Assembly: GCA_046342195.1 (NCBI GenBank)
Contig: JBKDQE010000035.1
Span: forward strand, 3,687 to 67,686
Source of the DNA: CANHBY01 sp046342195
GTDB lineage: Bacteria > Pseudomonadota > Gammaproteobacteria > Burkholderiales > Burkholderiaceae_C
DNA length: 64,000 bases
Reading direction: 5' to 3'
The position numbers and the translations under genes were made by a program. Positions 42,710 to 52,700 of the stretch are shown here, in pieces (position 1 is the first letter of the stretch; every line of letters begins with the position of its first letter). The notes below the pieces were generated by a model. It worked only from the letters and a program-made list of their open reading frames with translations. It was not told where the DNA came from and did no database searches.

Positions 42710-45004
42710 TCAGCGTGTGGCGTTGGCGTCGGCCACCGTCAAAGCCGTCATGTTGACAATCCGGCGCACGGTGGCAGAGGGGGTTAAAATATGCACGGGC
42801 TGAGCAGCCCCCAAAAGCACCGGACCGATGGCAATGCCGCCTCCTGCCGCGGTTTTCAGCAAGTTATAGCTGATATTGGCCGCATCAATATTCGGTAATA
42901 TCAGCAAATTGGCCTCGCCCACCAAGCGGCTGTCAGGCACCAGGCTGGCTCGACAACTTGGGTCAAGGGCGGCATCGCCGTGCATTTCGCCATCCACTTC
43001 CAGCCAAGGGGCTTGACGGCGAAGTAACTCCAGGACAGCACGCATTTTTTGGGCCGAAGGGTGCGGACTGGAGCCAAAGTTGCTATGAGACAGCAGCGCT
43101 GCTTTCGGATGTAAACCAAGCCGCTTCATTTTTTCTGCCGCCATGATGGTGATTTCGGTGAGCTGCTCGGCGCTGGGGTCGTAGTTGACATGGGTATCCA
43201 CGAGCATCACTTGGCGCCCCGGAAGGATCACTCCGTTCATGCACGAATAGGTTTGGGCCCCTTCTTGCTTGCCAATGACCTGATCCACATACTGCAAATG
43301 CATGGCCGTGGTGCCCCAAGTACCGCAGAGCAGGCCATCGACTTCACCCTTGCGAAGCAACATGGCGCCAATCAAGGTGAGCCGGCGACGCATTTCAATT
43401 TTAGCCAGCTGGGCTGTTACGCCTTTACGCGCAGTGAGCTGATGGTAGGTTTGCCAATAATCTCGATAGCGATCGTCTTGTTCGGTATTGACGAGGTCAT
43501 AGTCGCGTCCGGCTTCCAGGCGCAGGCCGAATTTTTTGATTCGCTGAACAATCACCTCTGGCCGGCCAATGAGGGTAGGCCGCGCCAAGTTTTCATCAAC
43601 CACCACCTGAACGGCACGCAAAACACGCTCTTCTTCGCCCTCAGCATAGGCCACCCGCTTGTGAGCCGCCCGCTTGGCAATGCTGAAAATGGGTTTCATC
43701 GTGGTGCCTGAGGCATACACAAAGGCCTGCAATTTTTCACGGTAGGCATCAAAATCTTGAATGGGGCGCAAAGCCACCCCGGATTCTTCTGCGGCTTTGG
43801 CCACTGCTGGCGCAATTTTCATCATCAAACGCGGGTCAAAAGGCTTGGGAATAAGGTATTCCGTGCCAAAGCTCAAGTTGGCGCCGGCGTAAGCGGCCGC
43901 AACCACCTCACTTTGCTCGGCCTGGGCCAGCTCAGCAATGGCATGAACCGCAGCAATTTCCATGTCATCTGTGATGGTGGTGGCGCCTGAGTCGAGGGCG
44001 CCACGAAAAATATACGGAAAACAAAGCACATTGTTGACTTGGTTCGGGTAGTCGGTACGCCCTGTGGCGATGAGGGCATCTGTGCGAACCTCTTTGACTT
44101 GCTCTGGCAAAATTTCGGGCGTCGGGTTGGCCAGCGCAAAAATGACAGGCTGAGCTGCCATTTTGATCACCATCTCGGGCTTGAGAACCCCCCCCGCCGA
44201 GAGCCCCAAAAATACATCAGCCCCCTCAATAACCTCAGAGAGGGTTCGCGCCGAGGTTTTTTGTGAAAAAACCACTTTGTCTTCGTCCATCAGCTCGGTG
44301 CGCCCCTCGTAGACGACACCCGCCAAGTCAGTTACCCAGATGTTTTCGCGCGGAACCCCCAATTTCACCAACAAACCCAAACAGGCCAAAGCCGCTGCGC
44401 CAGCCCCTGAGGTCACGAGCTTGACCTTGTGGATGGCCTTGCCGGTGACTTTGAGTGCGTTGAGAAATGCCGCGCCTACCACAATTGCCGTACCGTGTTG
44501 GTCATCGTGAAACACAGGAATTTTCATCCGGGCACGCAAGGCCCGCTCGACATAAAAGCAATCAGGTGCTTTGATGTCTTCCAGGTTGATGCCACCGAAG
44601 GTAGGCTCTAAAGCGGCAATCACATCCACCAGTTTGTCGAGGTTGGATTCATTGATTTCAATGTCAAAAACATCAATGCCTGCAAACTTTTTAAACAAGA
44701 CCGCCTTGCCTTCCATGACCGGTTTGGCCGCCAGGGGGCCAATGTTGCCCAGGCCCAACACGGCGGTGCCGTTGGTGATCACAGCCACAAGGTTGCCACG
44801 GGAGGTGTAGCGAAAGGCATTGGCAGGGTCACTGACAATTTCTTCGCAGGCGGCCGCAACTCCAGGGGAGTAAGCCAAAGCCAAGTCGCGTTGATTGACC
44901 AGTTGCTTGGTGGCTGCAATGGCGAGCTTTCCAGGGGTCGGGTACTCATGGTATTCAAGAGCAGCGCGACGCAGTTCAAAACGTTTTTCTTCAGATGAGG
45001 ACAT
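42710..45004 (-). CDS. maeB: NADP-dependent malic enzyme with C-terminal phosphotransacetylase-like domain
   Basis: A 764-residue MaeB. The N-terminal malic enzyme part (about 1-430) has YSPGVAAACEEI, VFHDDQHGTAIVVGAA and LSAGGVLKPEMV. The C-terminal part (about 435-764) is a PTA-like domain (RPTLIGRPEVIVQRIKKFG, TITIMAAEKMKRLG-type helices) thought to bind acetyl-CoA and regulate the enzyme. It decarboxylates malate to pyruvate with NADPH. ATG 45004 is preferred to TTG 45010. A structured segment with an unassigned terminator lies upstream. Confidence 0.95.
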   Translation of the reverse strand: MSSSEEKRFELRRAALEYHEYPTPGKLAIAATKQLVNQRDLALAYSPGVAAACEEIVSDPANAFRYTSRGNLVAVITNGTAVLGLGNIGPLAAKPVMEGKAVLFKKFAGIDVFDIEINESNLDKLVDVIAALEPTFGGINLEDIKAPDCFYVERALRARMKIPVFHDDQHGTAIVVGAAFLNALKVTGKAIHKVKLVTSGAGAAALACLGLLVKLGVPRENIWVTDLAGVVYEGRTELMDEDKVVFSQKTSARTLSEVIEGADVFLGLSAGGVLKPEMVIKMAAQPVIFALANPTPEILPEQVKEVRTDALIATGRTDYPNQVNNVLCFPYIFRGALDSGATTITDDMEIAAVHAIAELAQAEQSEVVAAAYAGANLSFGTEYLIPKPFDPRLMMKIAPAVAKAAEESGVALRPIQDFDAYREKLQAFVYASGTTMKPIFSIAKRAAHKRVAYAEGEEERVLRAVQVVVDENLARPTLIGRPEVIVQRIKKFGLRLEAGRDYDLVNTEQDDRYRDYWQTYHQLTARKGVTAQLAKIEMRRRLTLIGAMLLRKGEVDGLLCGTWGTTAMHLQYVDQVIGKQEGAQTYSCMNGVILPGRQVMLVDTHVNYDPSAEQLTEITIMAAEKMKRLGLHPKAALLSHSNFGSSPHPSAQKMRAVLELLRRQAPWLEVDGEMHGDAALDPSCRASLVPDSRLVGEANLLILPNIDAANISYNLLKTAAGGGIAIGPVLLGAAQPVHILTPSATVRRIVNMTALTVADANATR

Positions 45005-45028
45005 GGCCAAGTCTCGTCAGTTGAACCT

Positions 45029-45143
45029 CCCCTGCCTTCAAAAGGCAGGGGTTCCTACGGCGCTCAGGCCCAGCATGGAGCCACCTCTGAGCCGCCTCTG
45101 AGTGGCTTTGGTGGATCACGCCGACCCCGCTCGGCGTTTTTTT
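45029..45143 (+). ncRNA. candidate structured small RNA ending in an unassigned terminator
   Basis: Three hairpins follow each other on the plus strand: CCCCTGCCTT/AAGGCAGGGG (45029-45051, CAA loop), AGCCAC/GTGGCT (45079-45107) and CGCCGA/TCGGCG (45119-45136) followed by seven T. No plus-strand gene ends above it, since proC ended at 42644 and maeB is on the other strand. A small RNA of about 115 nt is one reading. No clear promoter was found, and a decayed mobile-element end is another reading of the first hairpin. Confidence 0.4.
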
Positions 45144-45280
45144 GTAAACTGCATTCTACACAGGCAGCACTGAATCCGATGGATTGGCATGTGCGCATGG
45201 CTTTTGCAGAGGTTCCTTAAGTACTGAAAACCGCCATAATGCCTGTGGCCTGAGCCCGTTGGGCGACCCTTTCATTGACC

Positions 45281-45820
45281 ATGACACCCTCTTCTTCAAA
45301 TGCTCCTGCTCGCCCCACGGTGCGCTTCATGCTGGCCCATCCGGCTCACTGGATGGCCATGGGCTTTGGCAGTGGGCTGGCCCCTTGGGCCCCCGGAACC
45401 TGCGGCACCTTGTGGGCCTGGCTCAGCTATGTGGTGTTGGCGCCATGGCTGTCAGACGCTCAATGGGCCGCCCTGATTGCCGCTTCGCTCATCATCGGGT
45501 GGTGGGCCTGCACAGTCACAGCCCGGCACCTGGGCGTCAAAGACCCCAGCGCCATCGTCTGGGACGAAATTGTGGCATTCTGGCTGGTGTTATGGATGAT
45601 CTCCCCCGCCCACTGGATGGGGCAAGCTGGGGCCTTTGTTTTGTTCCGGCTCTTTGACGCTGCCAAACCCGGCCCCGTGGGCTGGGCTGACCGCTGCTTT
45701 CAACTGCCTCCCGGAAGCCCGCCTGGCGCAGCCCAAGGCTGGGGCATTCTCTGGGACGACCTGGTAGCCGCCGGATGCACGCTCCTGATCGTGGCTTTTT
45801 GGCGAGCTGGCATCAGTTAA
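45281..45820 (+). CDS. pgpA: phosphatidylglycerophosphatase A
   Basis: A 179-residue membrane enzyme. It has GSGLAPWAPGTCGTLWAW, then KDPSAIVWDEIVAFW with the Asp/Glu pair, FRLFDAAKPGPVGWADR and GWGILWDDLVAA, all PgpA hallmarks. It dephosphorylates phosphatidylglycerophosphate in phospholipid synthesis. ATG 45281 is preferred to TTG 45275. The thiL gene often found before pgpA is not here. Confidence 0.94.
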   Translation: MTPSSSNAPARPTVRFMLAHPAHWMAMGFGSGLAPWAPGTCGTLWAWLSYVVLAPWLSDAQWAALIAASLIIGWWACTVTARHLGVKDPSAIVWDEIVAFWLVLWMISPAHWMGQAGAFVLFRLFDAAKPGPVGWADRCFQLPPGSPPGAAQGWGILWDDLVAAGCTLLIVAFWRAGIS

Positions 45821-45848
45821 TGAAGCTCTGGGTTCATCGCAGCTTCCC

Positions 45849-46559
45849 TCATAATGATGAAGCCGGTGGCGATGACAGCCGCCGCTGAAACACCAAGTCC
45901 CAGACGCCGTGCCCGAGCTTCAGTCCGCGCTGTTCAAACTTGGTCAGTGGCCGCATTTCAGGGCGCGGGGCAAAACCCTCCACCGTGTTGTACAAACTGG
46001 GTTCGGCTTGCAAAACCTCCAGCATCTGCTGGGCGTAGGGTTGCCAATCGGTGGCGCAGTGTAAAAGACCACCGGGGGCCAAGCGGCTGGCCAGCAGTTG
46101 CACCCATGGCGACTGAATCAAGCGCCGCTTGTGATGGCGTTTTTTATGCCAGGGGTCTGGAAAAAAAACCAGCACGGCCGACAAAGCGCCTGGCGCAATC
46201 ATGTGCAACAACACCTCGACAGCATCATGTTGAATGATGCGCACATGACGCAAGGATTTTTCTCCGATATGTTTGAGCAAAGCCCCCACCCCCGGGGTGT
46301 GAACCTCAATCCCTAAAAAGTTTTTTTCAGGATGGGCTTCAGCCATGGCGGCGGTGGCGTCTCCCATACCAAAGCCAATTTCCAACACCCACGGGGCGTG
46401 GCGGCCAAACACCTGGTGCGGATCGAGGGGAGCCTGAGCATAGGGCAACAGAAATTGCGGCCCCCAAGTTTCCAGGGCTTTTTGCTGGCCTGTGCCCATG
46501 CGCCCGGCGCGAACCACAAAACTGCGAATGCGACGCTGAAAAGGGCCGGAACTTTCCAT
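45849..46559 (-). CDS. trmB: tRNA (guanine(46)-N7)-methyltransferase
   Basis: A 236-residue SAM-dependent methyltransferase. Motif I is in VLEIGFGMGDATAAMA, followed by FLGIEVHTPGVGALL, the catalytic region VFFPDPWHKKRHHKRRL and LHCATDWQPYA, and the end TKFEQRGLKLGHGVWDL. It makes m7G46 in tRNA. ATG 46559 is preferred; GTG 46571 would add four residues. It is convergent with pgpA. Confidence 0.95.
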   Translation of the reverse strand: MESSGPFQRRIRSFVVRAGRMGTGQQKALETWGPQFLLPYAQAPLDPHQVFGRHAPWVLEIGFGMGDATAAMAEAHPEKNFLGIEVHTPGVGALLKHIGEKSLRHVRIIQHDAVEVLLHMIAPGALSAVLVFFPDPWHKKRHHKRRLIQSPWVQLLASRLAPGGLLHCATDWQPYAQQMLEVLQAEPSLYNTVEGFAPRPEMRPLTKFEQRGLKLGHGVWDLVFQRRLSSPPASSL

Positions 46560-46696
46560 GAAACCATCCACTCACTCAAGGGTTATAAACCTGCCAGCTT
46601 AACAGAGCCCTGTTGTGTGAAGCAAAGCACTCGTATAATCAGCACAGTACGCGGCTGATCTCTTTAGGGCTGCTTCCTGACCTGTTTTATTTTCAA

Positions 46697-46770
46697 GCGG
46701 GTGTAGTTCAATGGCAGAACTTCTGCTTCCCAAGCAGATAGCGTGGGTTCGATTCCCATCACCCGCTCCA
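46697..46770 (+). tRNA. tRNA-Gly(CCC)
   Basis: The acceptor stem GCGGGTG (46697-46703) pairs with CACCCGC (46760-46766). The D arm is GTTC..GAAC, the anticodon stem TCTGC/GCAGA with loop TTCCCAA gives anticodon CCC, the T loop is TTCGATT, and CCA is encoded at 46768-46770. The fold is complete. Confidence 0.96.
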
Positions 46771-46937
46771 GCCCCTCATGCAGGCTTTGTTTTCATCGGC
46801 CCAGTACGCCGCGCCACATGGGCCCATTCCCCAAGCCCGCTTGCATCAGCTTTTCAGCCCATTGCCCCCCTGCCCCGTCATGCTGGGCGTCAATCGCGGA
46901 ATTCAGAAAATGTGCACTCACACCCTGCCCTCAAGGC

Positions 46938-46964
46938 TTAGGGCCTGTTAACACTAAAGATGCC
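46938..46964. repeat. 27-nt fragment of the dispersed repeat end
   Basis: TTAGGGCCTGTTAACA then CTAAAGATGCC is the reverse complement of the right end of the repeats at 20441-20468 and 63633-63659. The left part is absent. The 46771-47171 gap (401 bp) also holds a hairpin GGGCTTTT..AAAAGCCC at 47001-47028, then AT-rich sequence leading into the accessory locus. Confidence 0.6.
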
Positions 46965-47171
46965 CCCCCAATTGAGGGGTGGGCTGCACCCCCCAAGAGC
47001 GGGCTTTTGTTTTGACAAAAAAAAGCCCAGACATCATAATTAAAACATATGCACAGCGAATTGACATTTATTTCAGTTTGGCAACAAGCATATTTAATTA
47101 TTCTTAGATTTATTAAAAATATTGAATTTCATTTTTCTGAATTTTATTTTTAGCATTGCAGGAACAATCAA

Positions 47172-47927
47172 ATGACAAAAAAAAATTACACAGGCGAAGC
47201 CCCACAAAATCTTGGTAGCGCCAAGGACTTGATGGGAACACACAACGAAAATATTAAAACAATAGCAATCAATAGTCAAACAAATCCTCAAAACCCTTCC
47301 AAAAACGACATTAAAGTTACCGGCCAACTTACTGCAAGATACTTTAATAATGCAACAAAAGTCATTATTGATGGTAAAGCAGGAGAGTTCGACCTAGGAA
47401 ATGGAGTAAAGTTTAGCCTGACGGGCACTGCAGCGATCAACCGAAACTATACAACTGGAAAGGTGACCATTGAAGTTGGTGCGGGAGGTATTTTGTCATT
47501 TGGAACCGATCCCAAGTTTACCGTCAGTGGCGAAGCAATTTTTAACCTGAACACTGGCAATATCACACTTAAACCTGGCAGTTCGATAACTATTGGCAAC
47601 CTCACACTAACAGGCCAATTCACCTATAATACCCTCAGTGGAAAGCTCACTGACCAATTTGGTGTGAGTTACGATGTCAGCAAACAAGTCAAGTTTATGG
47701 CTGGAACTGGAACAACTGATGGAACCTGGGCCGGGGTTCAGTGGAAAATAAACAAAAATATAGCCATTCAAACTGGTTACAATTTTCGCAATGAAGACCC
47801 ATTCGTATCATTAACCTTTCCAATAGGATCAGGCGGGTCAACACTTCAGATCTCAGCAGGAAGTATTCTAGGCACAGAAATCGTTAACAAGAAAAGTTTT
47901 GCAGCATTTTTGAAAATTCCAATTTAA
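47172..47927 (+). CDS. unrecognised beta-rich protein of accessory locus 2
   Basis: A 251-residue protein of low GC content with an AGGAA ribosome site before ATG 47172. From about residue 45 it is a run of short alternating strands with Gly/Asn turns (KVTGQLTARYF, FDLGNGVKFSLTGTAAI, KVTIEVGAGGILSF, FTVSGEAIFNL, ITIGNLTLTGQFTY). Strand pairs repeat with a period near 20-25 residues, and the C-terminal half (GVQWKINKNIAIQTGYNFR) has the alternating pattern of a beta-barrel or beta-solenoid. There is no signal peptide. It is tail to tail with the 464-residue gene. Function unknown. Confidence 0.75.
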   Translation: MTKKNYTGEAPQNLGSAKDLMGTHNENIKTIAINSQTNPQNPSKNDIKVTGQLTARYFNNATKVIIDGKAGEFDLGNGVKFSLTGTAAINRNYTTGKVTIEVGAGGILSFGTDPKFTVSGEAIFNLNTGNITLKPGSSITIGNLTLTGQFTYNTLSGKLTDQFGVSYDVSKQVKFMAGTGTTDGTWAGVQWKINKNIAIQTGYNFRNEDPFVSLTFPIGSGGSTLQISAGSILGTEIVNKKSFAAFLKIPI

Positions 47928-48008
47928 TTTTAAAAATAAAAAACAAAAATAACCCCCCCCAAAAAAACCATCCAATCACCTCAAGCCCTTTGGCACCGCT
48001 TTTCCAGC

Positions 48009-49403
48009 CTACCCGAAACCCGGAAACCTGAAGGATGGAGAGGGGGGTTTTGGGGCAGGTTGGGGTGTTAAATCGGGTTGCCAGCGCAATTTTCCGGCAT
48101 AAATAGAGCGCACCAGAGCATAATCTTTAGGCCGCAGGCTGGGCAAAGGTTGAAGGCCTTGTGTTTGCCTATGAGCATTGATTGTTGCCTGCTTGGTTTG
48201 ATTTTTATCGTAAATTTGGTAGGCATTTTTCAATTGAGGCGAACCAAAATCAATTCGATAAGGGTTCATCAAAGCGTTCAGTGCCTGCTCATACAGCCTT
48301 GATGAGATCCCTTCAGCCCGGTTTGATTGGTCTTCCTGTTTTGCTTTTTGCAGCACCCGCTCAATGATTTGACCGGCCTGAGCGTTGGTGCGAATGCGCT
48401 CATTCAGCGCCAAGACGTTATATTTCACACCCAGCTCATAAACACGCTCTGCCACGGCAATGGTCGGGTTTCCGTGGTTCAGAACGTTCACCGTGCCACC
48501 ACGAATCTCCAAGGCACCACGTGAATCTCTTTTTATGGTTGAAAAAGCAACATCCCAAGGCGACTGGCCAAATGCCATCGCCACATCGGCATTTTTGCTG
48601 GCAATTTCAGAATTTCCTCCATTCAGAAACCGCCCCGGGCTTTGAGGCCTTCTTGAATCGGCAATCTGTGGCGGGCTTTTCCTGAGTTTTTGTACCAAGA
48701 GTTGGCATACCTCTGTAAATTTTTCGAGCGGAATCTCAACGCCACTGAGATTGACGGACTTGATTTTTCCTTTCTCAAAGGATAATGTCGCCCGCCAGGC
48801 AGCCCCCAACCATCCATCGGCACCTACGCCATCCACTGCCAACTTTACCGTCGTAGCCACTCCTGAAATCAAGGGCATTGGCACCCGTTGAAGCAATTGA
48901 AGCGCGCCATCAGAGGCAGAGTAAGCCACCCCGAAGGTGCCGAATAAATTTATTGAGCCCGGCCCAATAGCCTTGCCGTTCAGCCAGTCAGTGGCGTTTC
49001 CAAAGGTTGCAACATCTTGTCTCAAATTGAAAAAAATGAGCATGTCTCCGATATCTACGATAGGAGTGGGCCCTTTATAGCTGATGCCAAGTCCCGCCTG
49101 ATCTCGGCCATCCCCCTTGGTTCCAACGATACTGAAAGCTCCGTTAAAGCGGCCAAGAGGTGGTGCAGGTTTTAAAAATTGACTGCCAAAATATCTGGTG
49201 TTACCGGTTTCGAGATTGGTTAAACCAAAATTTCCACCACGCCCCAAATTACCCCAAGGGGTTTGCCCATGAGTCTCTCCGAAAACAAAGGCTTCGGGCT
49301 TCAATACTTCAAGCGCCGTGGCCCACGTCGAACTCGATTGTGAGCGCGATGAAGCAGGTAAAATCCCTGCAGAAGTTTTATCCACCACTTGAACAATCTC
49401 CAA
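48009..49403 (-). CDS. unrecognised 464-residue protein of accessory locus 2
   Basis: The frame opens at TTG 49403; an in-frame stop lies 14 codons higher, with no better start between. The N-terminal half is Gly-rich with beta character (FVFGETHGQTPWGNLGRGG, GLGISYKGPTPIVDIGD, WLGAAWRATLSFEKGKIKSV). The C-terminal half is helical and has NPYRIDFGSPQLKNAYQ, matching in form NPYGIDWGIPEVRQLNQ of the locus 1 protein. It ends in a Pro-rich tail. No signal peptide and no known catalytic motif. It follows the 1083-residue gene on the same strand, 348 bp apart. Confidence 0.72.
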   Translation of the reverse strand: MEIVQVVDKTSAGILPASSRSQSSSTWATALEVLKPEAFVFGETHGQTPWGNLGRGGNFGLTNLETGNTRYFGSQFLKPAPPLGRFNGAFSIVGTKGDGRDQAGLGISYKGPTPIVDIGDMLIFFNLRQDVATFGNATDWLNGKAIGPGSINLFGTFGVAYSASDGALQLLQRVPMPLISGVATTVKLAVDGVGADGWLGAAWRATLSFEKGKIKSVNLSGVEIPLEKFTEVCQLLVQKLRKSPPQIADSRRPQSPGRFLNGGNSEIASKNADVAMAFGQSPWDVAFSTIKRDSRGALEIRGGTVNVLNHGNPTIAVAERVYELGVKYNVLALNERIRTNAQAGQIIERVLQKAKQEDQSNRAEGISSRLYEQALNALMNPYRIDFGSPQLKNAYQIYDKNQTKQATINAHRQTQGLQPLPSLRPKDYALVRSIYAGKLRWQPDLTPQPAPKPPSPSFRFPGFG

Positions 49404-49751
49404 ATCAGTCGAATTTCTTGCAAAATATTTTTTACAAGAAATTCAAGTAAAACTGCTTATGGCTTTACTGCTATTTTTGAAGTGAAGGAAATTGTGCCCT
49501 TCTGAGTGATTTCAGAATTTGACTTGGGTAGCTGTATATAGCTTTGGCAAGATTAACTCAATCAGAAACCATTGATTGAATGGTTTTGAGTTTTGAGTTT
49601 GGCGCTTTTTGAGCAGACGGATGGACAAAGGTTCCATAGGTTTATGGACCTTAAAAATAAATCAGAGAGTTGATGATTGACTGATGCGGGGAAGATGTTA
49701 TGTATAAATCGGCATTTTTGTGAGGCCATGATCAGGCGATCGCAGCGAAAA
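49404..49751. other. intergenic region with two inverted repeats
   Basis: AATTTCTTG (49412-49420) and CAAGAAATT (49435-49443) form a perfect 9-bp inverted repeat with a 14-nt AT spacer just upstream of the TTG start at 49403. AAACCATT (49566-49573) and AATGGTTT (49579-49586) form a second perfect hairpin with a 5-nt loop. No gene or strong promoter is visible in the 348 bp. Confidence 0.6.
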
Positions 49752-52700
49752 TCAGCAATTTATAGAAAAAGCAAGCTCGGAACTGTTACTTTTTTTAATG
49801 CTTGCTTGAGAAGCATTAAAAATATAGGGGCCAGGGGCTGAGCTTTTTTTATTTTCAATCAAATACATGCTATTGAATGCAAGGGCTTGAGATAAATTTT
49901 TATTTGTTTTTTGTGCATCTGAAGTATTTTTCCCACTCACCTTCGGTAAGGCACTGGCTTGAATCAACATATTATCCATGATGCCCTTTATTTGATTACC
50001 AGGCAAATGAGGTGGAATCGGGATTTGAGCGAGCTTTTTCAAACCATTATCAGAAGAAATCAAATTTTTAATGGCTTTACTCGCCTCAGGGCCTGGCTCA
50101 TAAGCGCCCAAAGCGATCAATTGCATGACAGGAGGCAGTGAGTCAATGTGTTGCATGGATTTTTTAAATTCAGGGTTTTTGATTATTTCTTGTAGCTTGA
50201 CCTGGCTTTTCAGGACAGCATCAGCCTCTGCCACTAAATTATCAATAACAGCCGGGTTAAGCCTTTTTTTAATATTCTCAACTGTTAAAATATTATTATT
50301 TTTAAAGTACCTCTTTAAAAGGGTCAATAAAACCCCGTAAGTCAAGTACCTTGATCCATATGAAACATTACTGAGCATCGTGTCACAGATTGTGGATGTA
50401 ACTTCAAGAACAGCCCCCCTTGAGGAATTTGATACAACTTTTTCACTAAAAATAGATGGCATCATTTTTGATAAGCTTGAATGATTGATCATGGTCAGTT
50501 TGTGAAAAGCTGCCATGAAAAGAGGGTACAGCGCAGACTGCATTCCAGAAATTGCAACATTTGCCATATTTATTTTTTTAAAATCACCGTCTGCCGATGC
50601 CCATTGATTCGAGCCATCCACGGAAGCACCCAAGCCAAACCGCAACATACTTTGCGTCCACAGGGCAGGGTCTTTGAAACCGCGATAGCTTGTGGCTGTT
50701 AATTTTCCCAGAGTATTGACTTCAAAAACCGAGCTCTTGAAGGGAACAAAAGCCCCAGGCAAAAAACCAGTAAAAGATCCGTCTGCGGCACCATTGAGGG
50801 CAGCCGAAATTGTTTTTGGATTGAGAATTTCCGGAATCATTTTTAAAATACCATCCTGGGTTATTATTTTTTCCCCATCATAACTACGAACAATCCCGTT
50901 AGAAATAGCCGTTAACAGTGACCAATAATAGGCGTCTAAAACGCCAATTTTTAATATATCGTCCATGCTGGCCCCGGCTTTCAAGCGGAGGCCAGCAGCA
51001 TACTGAACCAAGCCACCCTGAACAAGACCTGTGAGAATGGCAATATGAAAACCCGGGCTATGAAGCAATCCATTTACACTTTCTTGCCAAGTGCTCTTGA
51101 TGTTTTTGGGGTTGGCAAAATAATTGACCATATAGGCACATGCCTTAGTGAGCGCAAAAGCGACGGGGAGGGCCACTTTGCGACCTTTCCATATTATGGA
51201 TAGCGCCTGTGCTGCTCGAGGATTTTTTGATTGAACCAAACCCATCTGAACCAAAGATTGTAATTGCGGAGAAAGAGCTTCATACAAATAAGGCCTGCTC
51301 ATGACCATGTGAGCAAACTCCATGGTTGCGCGAGGGTTTTTCATCATACTTGCTAAGGTATTGATGTTTTTGACTCCTGCAACGATTGATGGGCCGACTT
51401 TCACCGCACTGAATGCAAGTTTGGCAATGTTAAAGAGCGAAGCAAGCAAAATAATCAGATCCCCCACCTGCTCGCTGCGTTGGTAGGCTTGTGTGCCAGG
51501 GTCAATGCCAAATTTTTCAGCAAACTCTTTTTTGCCTTCTTTATAATAACGATCTACTTCTGAATAAACGTCATCTGGCGCCTGGCCAAAGGTAGAAGCC
51601 CATATATAAAAATTTACGCCAGCTTGAGATACACCAGACAGAAAATTGTTATTGACCGCACCCACAAGACCGGCCGCGTAGTTTTTAACGCCACCGTCTC
51701 TCTTCGTGGAAAAAGCGCCCCATTGCAGGAGTTGATGAGCACGGTTTCTGGCCTCGTTTAAATCTTTGTAAGGGATACCTTGAGGATTTTTTAATAAAGT
51801 TTTTGCGCTTACCGAGGCAACCACATAAGACCCATCCAACTCGGGTGTTTGGTTACTATTGGGGGCCTGCTTTTGTAAAAGCCTGATGCTGCTGATGACA
51901 TAACCGGTTTTTTTCCATTCATACCCCTTGGGCCCGATGAGCAACTGCTGCCTTTCAAGCAGCTTGGCCTCTAAATATCTTTCTGGATTTTTATTTTCTT
52001 GATAAAGAACAGTCGCATCTTCAGAATGGAATGGAACCAACTTGGTGTTGGTGACATGAGTGTTCTTTTCAAGCTCCTCGGCTTTCTGTTGTTCTTTTGT
52101 CTTTCCACCAATTGGATCATAAAGAGCTCCGCCATTCCCGAATGCGCCAGAAAGAAAAGCATCTGTCGCCCATTTTTTAATGGCTTCCTTGGTTCGGGGT
52201 ACTTCTGAAGGTATGGGGTACCAGGCATGCCGAGTGCGAACGTAATCATTTCCGTTTTTGGTATCGAATACCACCACTCCAGGACCTACATCAATTCCCT
52301 GCCCGGGCCGGTAACTTTCAGGAGGTTTTTTTGCTGAATTATTTGTGCCTGGATTTTTTTTTGTAGGGGGAATTGTTTTTTCAGGCGGAACAGGCTGAGG
52401 TTTTTTTTGGGGTATAGAAGGAGAGGTTGCTTGTGTTGGAGGCGTTCCTTTTTTTGATGCCCCCCCTCCGAAAAAATCTATAACTTTGCGAATACCGCTG
52501 ATGATTGGTGGTGAGCCAGGGTATAAGTCGGCGGGAGGAATGAGAACCGACTCAAGCAGTTTTGCACCAAAAGTGCGAATCTGATCGCGACTTTTTAAGT
52601 CTGAAGGGATGAGCCAGCAATAGGTTCTGCTACACAGGGATCGATGACCTGTCGCGGGGTCAACCTTGTACAAAAGGTTTCCACCAGGCACCCCAACACC

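Noticed and set aside
46697..47171. tRNA-Gly as the integration site of accessory locus 2
   Set aside because: No copy of the tRNA 3' end was seen on the far side near 53004-53372, and there is no integrase gene, so site-specific integration cannot be claimed.
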